A program made the translations under genes and the position numbers. Of a stretch of 5,185 bases of DNA, positions 1 through 3,736 are shown piece after piece. Each line of letters begins with the position of its first letter. The stretch's first letter is position 1. The notes beneath the pieces are model-generated. The model was not told where the DNA came from. It did no database searches and saw only the letters and a program-made list of their open reading frames with translations. The DNA comes from Rhodobiaceae bacterium (lineage in GTDB: Bacteria > Pseudomonadota > Alphaproteobacteria > Parvibaculales > Parvibaculaceae). The stretch is taken from contig NVSO02000195.1 of the NCBI GenBank assembly GCA_002401305.2, positions 1-5,185 of the forward strand, in the 5' to 3' direction.

Positions 1-52
1 AATGGGCTGGAATTTGAATGGACTGAAATTTGGAAATGGGGGATTTGGAAAA

Positions 53-127
53 TGGTGGGCGTAACAAGGATTGAACTTGTGACCTCCTCGATGTCAACGA
101 GGCGCTCTCCCGCTGAGCTATACGCCC
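53..127 (-). tRNA. tRNA-Val (anticodon GAC)
   Basis: Read on the minus strand this is a 75-nt tRNA that folds completely. The 7-bp acceptor stem is GGGCGTA (127-121) with TACGCCC (63-57), followed by discriminator A and an encoded CCA (55-53). The D arm reads TAGCTCAGCGGGAGAGC. The anticodon stem is CCTCG/CGAGG around the 7-nt loop TTGACAT, giving anticodon GAC, which decodes GUC valine codons. The T arm contains TTCAATCC. There is no intron and only the short variable loop of a class I tRNA. It is preceded by a good promoter about 55 bp upstream. A 9-nt inverted complement flanks the gene (see findings). Confidence 0.97.
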
Positions 128-183
128 ATTTTCCATATTCTGCATGTCTCCCTGGAAGCTGGGAAAACCACGCTAGAGCCGAG

Positions 184-212
184 GATATATCTGGAAATCG
201 AGCCGAGTGCAA
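184..212 (-). promoter_or_regulatory. Sigma70-type promoter of the tRNA-Val gene
   Basis: On the minus strand TTGCAC (212-207) and TATATC (189-184) are separated by exactly 17 bp. This fits the housekeeping promoter pattern of Alphaproteobacteria (TTGAC-like -35, TATAAT-like -10). Initiation would fall near position 177, giving a pre-tRNA leader of about 50 nt. The rest of 128-333, between the tRNA and cpdR, shows no gene. A small GC hairpin (CCGCC at 260-264, GGCGG at 271-275) lies downstream of the cpdR stop, but it has no T-run on either strand and is not called a terminator. Confidence 0.6.
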
Positions 213-333
213 GACTAGATAGCGCCTATTTTCGCAATCACAGAAAGAACTTACCCACACCGCCCCACGAGGCGGCGCGTATCTCGCACACTTAAAGTTT
301 TGGAATGTCTTAGAGCCGCCGAATAAGCCTGCG

Positions 334-693
334 TTATGCAGCCATCAACCGATCAACTTCATCCACAAGATCGCGCAGATGGAAGGGCTTGGAGAGAACT
401 TTAGCATTTTGAGGGGTTGGGTTGTCACCGCTGAGCGCAACGGCTGCAAAACCGGTGATAAACATAATTTTGAGAGTAGGGTCGAGTTCCGCTGCACGTC
501 GAGCCAGCTCAATCCCATCCATTTCAGGCATCACAATATCTGTCAGGAGCAAGTCATAAACATCTTGCTTAAGCTCTTCAAAGGCAACATCCCCTTGACC
601 AAAGCTAACAACCTCATGCCCGGCCTTCTCCAAGGCCCTCGCAAGGAAACGGCGCATCGAATCATCATCTTCAGCCAAAATTATACGTGCCAT
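334..693 (-). CDS. cpdR: CpdR, single-domain response regulator and ClpXP adaptor
   Basis: A 119-residue receiver-only (CheY-like) protein with no output domain. In Caulobacter and relatives CpdR, when unphosphorylated, primes ClpX for degradation of cell-cycle factors (PdeA, and indirectly CtrA); the CckA-ChpT phosphorelay turns it off by phosphorylation. Visible receiver landmarks are the acidic pocket EDDD (8-11), the phosphorylated aspartate D52 in LLLTDIVMPEMDG, T80 in the run KIMFITGFAAVAL (75-87) and the conserved K102 in LSKPFHLRDLV. The TDIVMPEMDGIELA, FITGFAAVAL and NAKVLSKPFHLRDLV segments are what I recall as diagnostic of CpdR rather than of generic receivers. The C-terminus ends in two alanines, as in the Caulobacter protein, where these residues matter for its own ClpXP turnover. 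The start ATG has a purine-rich Shine-Dalgarno (AAAGGGAAGGGG) 7-8 nt upstream. The gene is apparently monocistronic and divergent from the amidohydrolase gene. The family call is firm; regulation in this organism is inferred. Confidence 0.95.
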   Translation of the reverse strand: MARIILAEDDDSMRRFLARALEKAGHEVVSFGQGDVAFEELKQDVYDLLLTDIVMPEMDGIELARRAAELDPTLKIMFITGFAAVALSGDNPTPQNAKVLSKPFHLRDLVDEVDRLMAA

Positions 694-1080
694 TGATAGC
701 CCCTTCCCTTTAAGTCCCCATCATGTGCAGCAGCGTACTCCACTGCCCCGCGTGACGAACTCAAGAGTGTCAGATCTTATTTACCCATACACCACTTATA
801 AAAGCGTAAGTGTAAACGGGATGTAAACAGAATACCCTCACCTACCTCACAAAGTTGCACACACAGACCAACTGCGGCAGAAATGCACCAAAATCGGTCA
901 TTTACCTGTGTCCCGTGATGAAAACACTCAAAACAGCATATATTGAAAGTACCAAGCCCATGCTACCTTTGGCGAGAGAAAAGGAGAGAGCTAGAACAAG
1001 AATCGGTGAAAAACCACCGCACAGACCTGTGTGGCCTTCAAAATCTTTGTACCCACGTCATTTATAAAAATGTGAGCCTC
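694..1080. other. Divergent intergenic region between cpdR and the amidohydrolase gene
   Basis: 387 bp with no convincing gene. It must contain the cpdR promoter (minus) and probably the amidohydrolase promoter (plus), but I could not find a clean -35/-10 pair for either. A TATAAA-like box (1063-1068) lies just before the amidohydrolase ATG; if used, the leader would be only a few bases. A repeat cluster at 793-828 is listed separately. A short palindrome CACAGACCTGTG lies at 1020-1031. Open frames starting at TTG codons 855 and 943 cross the region but lack ribosome binding sites and protein-like character. Confidence 0.6.
793..828. promoter_or_regulatory. Putative operator cluster: inverted repeat plus spaced direct repeats
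   Basis: Two perfect copies of TGTAAAC (811-817 and 822-828) are separated by GGGA, so they recur every 11 bp, about one helical turn, and would sit on the same DNA face. Overlapping them on the left is an inverted repeat CACTTA-N8-TAAGTG (793-798, 807-812). The cluster lies about 120-135 bp upstream of the cpdR start and about 255 bp upstream of the amidohydrolase start, so it is more likely to serve cpdR. The binding protein is not recognised; it is not a standard CtrA (TTAA-N7-TTAA) box. Confidence 0.35.
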
Positions 1081-2085
1081 ATGGATCTACCTCCGAAAAA
1101 AACACCTCAAAATGGGGGGACCCCACAGTCTCCCTCATCACGGCGATCCTCTCGCCCGCGTATTTTGGCAGGCGACCCCACAGACTTTTCTCCTCCTTTT
1201 CAAATCCAACGCCCCAAGCGGCAGCTCATGCCCTTTGTCTTCAATTCGCCTCATAGCGGCAGGCACTACCCAGCCAGTTTTCTAAAGGCCTCCAATCTCG
1301 ACCCGATTTCTCTGCGGCGCTCCGAAGATAGCTTTGTAGAAGAGCTTTTTGCCGGGGTCGTAGAGCTGGGCGCGCCCTTGCTTCATGCAAACTTTCCCCG
1401 CGCCTTTCTGGATGTAAACCGGGAACCGTATGAATTAGACCCTGCCATGTTCAGCGACATGCTGCCTCCCCACGTCAATACTCGCTCTGTGCGGGTGGCG
1501 AGTGGCTTGGGCACAATCCCGCGCGTGGTAACAGATTCAACGGAAATCTACCGCAATCAAATAACCTATGCGGAAGCTGATTTACGCATCAAGCACCTCT
1601 ATTTGCCGTTTCATGAGGCGTTAAGAAGCCTCTTGCAAGAAACGATGACAACATTCGGTTGTGCCGTCCTAATCGATTGCCATTCCATGCCGTCCTTAGG
1701 ATTAGAAGACCCAGCCGACAACAACCAAAACGACAGCTCGAACGACATCCGGCCAGACATTGTTTTGGGTGATCGCTACGCCACGTCCTGCAGCCCCGAA
1801 CTCACAGATATTGCAGAACGCACCCTTCAAGGTTTGGGATATTCGGTGAGCCGAAACAATCCTTACGCCGGTGGATTCAATACGGAGCATTATGGACGCC
1901 CCGCCCAGGGGCTCCACGCCATGCAAATTGAGATAAATAGAGCGCTCTATATGGATGAAAAGCGTATCTCTCGGCTGCGCAGGCTCAAACGGGTCAAAAA
2001 AGACATGTCCCAACTCGCCCATCAACTCGGTGCTGCAGCCCCCAATTTCCTCATCCCCCCTCGCCAAAGCGACGCGGCCTCTTAA
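1081..2085 (+). CDS. N-formylglutamate amidohydrolase family protein
   Basis: From this ATG the protein has 334 residues. The family (FGase) hydrolyses N-formyl-L-glutamate to L-glutamate and formate, the last step of one histidine-degradation route; it belongs to the metal-dependent carboxypeptidase-like fold and is expected to be cytoplasmic. Hallmark segments in order are FNSPHSGRHYP (54-64), RRSEDSFVEELF (79-90), ANFPRAFLDVNREPYELDP (103-121), VLIDCHSMPS (196-205), DIVLGDRYATSC (226-237), NNPYAGGFNTEHYGRP (259-274) and MQIEINRALYMDE (281-293). The histidines in SPHSG and DCHS and the glutamate of MQIEINR are the likely metal or catalytic residues. An Asp/Asn-rich stretch (about 208-223) looks like a local insertion. 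The first 35 or so residues are basic, Pro/Ser-rich and not part of the conserved domain, which begins near PPFQIQRP (39-46). No good Shine-Dalgarno precedes this ATG; GTG 1072 and TTG 943 are weaker in-frame options. There are no hut genes nearby, so a histidine role is not supported by context. Confidence 0.88.
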   Translation: MDLPPKKTPQNGGTPQSPSSRRSSRPRILAGDPTDFSPPFQIQRPKRQLMPFVFNSPHSGRHYPASFLKASNLDPISLRRSEDSFVEELFAGVVELGAPLLHANFPRAFLDVNREPYELDPAMFSDMLPPHVNTRSVRVASGLGTIPRVVTDSTEIYRNQITYAEADLRIKHLYLPFHEALRSLLQETMTTFGCAVLIDCHSMPSLGLEDPADNNQNDSSNDIRPDIVLGDRYATSCSPELTDIAERTLQGLGYSVSRNNPYAGGFNTEHYGRPAQGLHAMQIEINRALYMDEKRISRLRRLKRVKKDMSQLAHQLGAAAPNFLIPPRQSDAAS

Positions 2086-2178
2086 GGCTTATGTCTTTGG
2101 CCAAGCGAACGCACGAGCTTGCTTCTTCAAGACACAAATTTGCGGGAAAACCGTGGGCCCACCCTAGGGCAACAGCTT

Positions 2179-2209
2179 AAAAAAAAGGGGCCATGCCGAA
2201 GCATGGCCC
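2179..2209 (-). terminator. Rho-independent terminator of the small RNA
   Basis: On the minus strand a perfect 9-bp stem, GGGCCATGC with GCATGGCCC, closes a TTCG tetraloop (2209-2188). One more C and then eight T (2186-2179) follow. This is a textbook intrinsic terminator. On the plus strand the hairpin is not followed by T residues, so it acts in one direction and does not obviously end the convergent amidohydrolase transcript. Confidence 0.92.
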
Positions 2210-2267
2210 AAGTCTAGGGAGGAAACGCCCAATGAAGGGCAGTAATAAAGGAGCCGAAGCTCAACCT
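2179..2267 (-). ncRNA. Putative trans-acting small RNA, αr8/MmgR-like
   Basis: On the minus strand a transcript of about 89 nt can be drawn with three hairpins. The first is GAGC-UUCG-GCUC (2262-2251), the second GCCC-UUCAUU-GGGC (2240-2227). Then comes an unpaired stretch containing UUUCCUCCCU (2225-2216), and last a 9-bp terminator hairpin with a UUCG loop and eight U (2209-2179). The decamer matches the core I recall for the alphaproteobacterial αr8 family, whose Sinorhizobium member MmgR (about 77 nt, Hfq-associated) affects polyhydroxybutyrate accumulation and responds to nitrogen. The three-hairpin layout with the pyrimidine core before the terminator also agrees. The exposed CCUCCC is complementary to Shine-Dalgarno sequences, so it is probably a translational regulator by base-pairing. 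The 5' end is inferred from the promoter candidate. Terminator, motif and folds are seen directly; family membership is from memory and function is inferred. Confidence 0.75.
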
Positions 2268-2273
2268 CATCAC

Positions 2274-2302
2274 ATAAAAAGACCCTACGTTGCACCGCAC
2301 AA
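2274..2302 (-). promoter_or_regulatory. Candidate promoter of the small RNA
   Basis: On the minus strand TTGTGC (2302-2297) and TTTTAT (2279-2274) are separated by 17 bp, placing the start near 2267, four bases before the first UUCG hairpin. Both hexamers are only moderate matches to the sigma70 consensus, which would fit an activated promoter. It is the best-spaced pair I found upstream of the hairpins. A single TGCACC half-site (2291-2296) lies in the spacer; the matching half of an NtrC-type site is absent. Confidence 0.4.
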
Positions 2303-2352
2303 AAACGCAAGCATCTAATGCCCCATATATCGAAAAAATCGTTGTAATCTCC

Positions 2353-2380
2353 CAAAATTAGAAAGGGCTTTCTAATTTTG
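2353..2380. repeat. AT-rich perfect inverted repeat, 13-bp arms
   Basis: The arms CAAAATTAGAAAG (2353-2365) and CTTTCTAATTTTG (2368-2380) are exact reverse complements with only GG between them. The near-absence of a spacer makes a DNA operator for a dimeric protein more likely than an RNA hairpin, although an RNA would lose only a few inner pairs. The centre lies about 100 bp upstream of the inferred small RNA start and about 200 bp upstream of the transglycosylase start. No T-run follows on either strand, so it is not a good terminator. The binding protein is not recognised. Confidence 0.6.
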
Positions 2381-2429
2381 CTGCATCGCACAATACCCCC
2401 TACAACTCAAAACCCGTTTTCCCTGAATA

Positions 2430-2445
2430 ATAAGAACATATTAAC
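2430..2445 (+). promoter_or_regulatory. CtrA-like binding box
   Basis: ATAA (2430-2433), seven bases, then TTAAC (2441-2445): this matches the CtrA consensus TTAA-N7-TTAAC except for the first base. The right half also reads TTAACCAT (2441-2448), the half-site form common at CtrA-bound promoters. It sits about 120 bp upstream of the lytic transglycosylase ATG, a class of enzyme often used for polar appendage or division work in CtrA-controlled bacteria. TTAA-rich matches occur by chance in AT-rich intergenic DNA, so this is moderate evidence. Confidence 0.45.
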
Positions 2446-2453
2446 CATTAGTG

Positions 2454-2548
2454 GACAGACTCGCTGTTGAAGGAGTCCGTCTTAAAGGGAGGGCCTCCCC
2501 CTGCACAGGCCCGTGGCGACCCAGTGCATCGGATAATCCGGCCGCCAC
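2454..2548 (+). promoter_or_regulatory. Structured 5' leader of the transglycosylase gene
   Basis: Between the CtrA-like box and the start codon are several inverted repeats in series. GACAGACTC (2454-2462) pairs with GAGTCCGTC (2473-2481) with one mismatch. GGGAG (2487-2491) pairs with CTCCC (2495-2499). GTGGCG (2513-2518) pairs with CGCCAC (2543-2548) and encloses CGGATAATCCG (2530-2540). The last stem ends directly before the Shine-Dalgarno AAAGGGA (2549-2555). None is followed by a T-run. I do not recognise a known riboswitch; a translational control leader is an inference. Confidence 0.35.
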
Positions 2549-2563
2549 AAAGGGAATGAGGCC

Positions 2564-3580
2564 ATGAAAAGCTTCTGGGAACACATCGGTACTTTTACGC
2601 AGCCATTGCTTACAGTGGCGCGCGGTTCTCGCATGAGAGCCAAACGAACCGGGCACCGTGCTTTCCTACCGGTCCTCATCGCGTTCACCGCCCTAACTCT
2701 ATCCGCCCAAACAGCACAAGCCGGCCCCCGGACAATCAGCGAACACGCCAATCCACAAAACCATTGGAACACGTGTCGCCAAGCCGCTTATGCCCTTGAA
2801 GACATTCATCACACCCCGCGCGGCCTCATCGCGGCCATCACCCTAACCGAAACGGGCCGCCGTGGCCCTCAGGGCAAGCTAGAAGCGTGGCCGTGGACCA
2901 TCAATGCAGAAGGTCGCGGATATCACTTTACCTCAAAGCGCGAAGCCATCCGCGCTGTGCGCCGTTTAATGGCAGAAGGCAAACGCTCCATCGATATTGG
3001 GTGCATGCAAGTCAACTTGCGCTTCCACCCGCGCGCCTTCACCAGCCTTGAAGAGGCCTTCGATCCAGAAGCAAACATCGCCTATGCCATCAGCTTTCTA
3101 AAAGACCTGCATAGAAGAAGCCGCTCATGGGACATGGCCGTCGGTAATTATCATTCTTACTCACCAGCCTTGAACCAGCGCTATTTCAAAAAAGTGCGGT
3201 CTTTGTGGAACAAAGAAAAGCGCCGGGGACCGATGAAAATTGCCCGCGCCACCCGTCCAAGTTTGCTCGACGCAACAACCACCGCAAGCATTGCAAGGTC
3301 CGTGCGCCCGTCTCAGAACCGAGAAGCGCAGAACCGACCAAATCCGTTGGCCACCCCTTCAAGACACAAGGCTGCGCCAACAACAGCGCCAAAAACACAA
3401 ACCATTGCAGGCCTGCGCAGCTCTTATGCAGCACAAGACATTGCAGCGCTCCATATCCAAGCAGGCAACACGCCAGCATCTCCCATGCCCGTGCTCGCCC
3501 TTGGCCCCAGCCAGCATTTGTTGAGCGCATTGCATCAGTCCACAAGCCTCGCAGCACTCAAAATAGACCGGGAAAATTAG
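2564..3580 (+). CDS. Secreted lytic transglycosylase, SLT domain
   Basis: A 338-residue protein expected to cleave the MurNAc-GlcNAc bond of peptidoglycan in the periplasm. The SLT domain spans about 68-215: the catalytic glutamate is E96 in ITLTETGRRG, followed by AWPWTINAEGRGY (108-120), SIDIGCMQVNLRFHP (142-156, the counterpart of the GLMQIN motif) and AVGNYHSYSP (192-201, the usual AYNAG region). The C-terminal third (about 215-338) is basic and rich in Ala, Pro, Ser, Thr and Gln, with no domain seen and likely disordered. A signal peptide is clear: a hydrophobic core (about 34-50) and AQA-G cleavage near 53/54. The ATG used has a good Shine-Dalgarno (AAAGGGA, 8 nt away) but gives a long 30-residue n-region. 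M24 (position 2633) gives a more ordinary signal peptide but lacks a ribosome binding site. Members of this subtype often accompany flagellar or pilus genes; none is visible here. The exact physiological role is unknown. Confidence 0.88.
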   Translation: MKSFWEHIGTFTQPLLTVARGSRMRAKRTGHRAFLPVLIAFTALTLSAQTAQAGPRTISEHANPQNHWNTCRQAAYALEDIHHTPRGLIAAITLTETGRRGPQGKLEAWPWTINAEGRGYHFTSKREAIRAVRRLMAEGKRSIDIGCMQVNLRFHPRAFTSLEEAFDPEANIAYAISFLKDLHRRSRSWDMAVGNYHSYSPALNQRYFKKVRSLWNKEKRRGPMKIARATRPSLLDATTTASIARSVRPSQNREAQNRPNPLATPSRHKAAPTTAPKTQTIAGLRSSYAAQDIAALHIQAGNTPASPMPVLALGPSQHLLSALHQSTSLAALKIDREN

Positions 3581-3685
3581 GCGCAGTCCTTTCCAGCATC
3601 GTGATGAAAAGTGACATGCCCTCCCCTATAAACTGCGTATGATGAAACAAAGGGCGACTGCGATACGTTCAGCCCACCCGACACA

Positions 3686-3720
3686 ATTTGAGTTTTAGGC
3701 ACACGCTAAAACTCACAAAT
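3686..3720 (+). promoter_or_regulatory. Inverted repeat just upstream of the glutamate synthase-like gene
   Basis: TGAGTTTTAG (3689-3698) and CTAAAACTCA (3706-3715) are perfect 10-bp arms around GCACACG. ATTTG (3686-3690) can alternatively pair with CAAAT (3716-3720) if CA bulges out, extending the stem. It ends 16 bases before the ATG at 3737. Neither strand has a T-run after the stem, so a terminator for the transglycosylase gene is unlikely; an operator or a leader hairpin is more plausible. The rest of 3581-3736 shows only a TATAAA-like box (3627-3632) without a good -35, and no gene. Confidence 0.5.
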
Positions 3721-3736
3721 CAGGCAGACCCAAATC

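Larger units (their letters stand above)
2086..2563. other. Intergenic region with small RNA and regulatory elements
   Basis: 478 bp with no protein gene that I accept. From left to right it holds overlapping short palindromes GTGGGCCCAC (2153-2162) and CCCTAGGG (2162-2169) behind the amidohydrolase gene; a minus-strand small RNA with its terminator (about 2179-2267) and promoter candidate (2274-2302); an AT-rich perfect palindrome (2353-2380); a CtrA-like box (2430-2445); and a foldable leader (2454-2548) in front of the transglycosylase gene. No plus-strand terminator with a T-run is visible for the amidohydrolase gene. Confidence 0.75.

Noticed and set aside
855..1067. Plus-strand 70-residue frame and the 46-residue TTG-started extension of the amidohydrolase (from 943)
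   Set aside because: Both depend on TTG starts without ribosome binding sites and their composition is not protein-like; the conserved amidohydrolase domain begins far downstream.
2291..2309. NtrC-type site in the small RNA promoter
   Set aside because: Only one half (TGCACC) is present; the required inverted half at N5 spacing is missing.
2216..2321. Plus-strand 29-codon reading frame (ATG at 2232) with a perfect-looking Shine-Dalgarno AGGGAGGA
   Set aside because: The apparent ribosome binding site is simply the reverse complement of the small RNA core UUUCCUCCCU, and the frame is short and antisense to the RNA hairpins.
2164..2391. Minus-strand 75-residue reading frame covering the small RNA
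   Set aside because: It runs through the whole small RNA and its terminator, has no clear ribosome binding site, and its protein looks like no known family.
2511..2530. Possible sigma54 promoter (GG...GC) upstream of the transglycosylase gene
   Set aside because: The GG and GC dinucleotides are separated by 9 rather than 10 bases and the surrounding bases do not fit the consensus.
3205..3642. Plus-strand frame overlapping the 3' third of the transglycosylase gene
   Set aside because: It is an out-of-frame shadow of the low-complexity tail. The annotated frame continues with the same codon character and no sign of a frameshift.
3582..3662. Inverted repeat CGCAGTC (3582-3588) / GACTGCG (3656-3662) after the transglycosylase gene
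   Set aside because: The arms are only 7 bp with a 67-base loop and no T-run, so this is easily chance and not a terminator.
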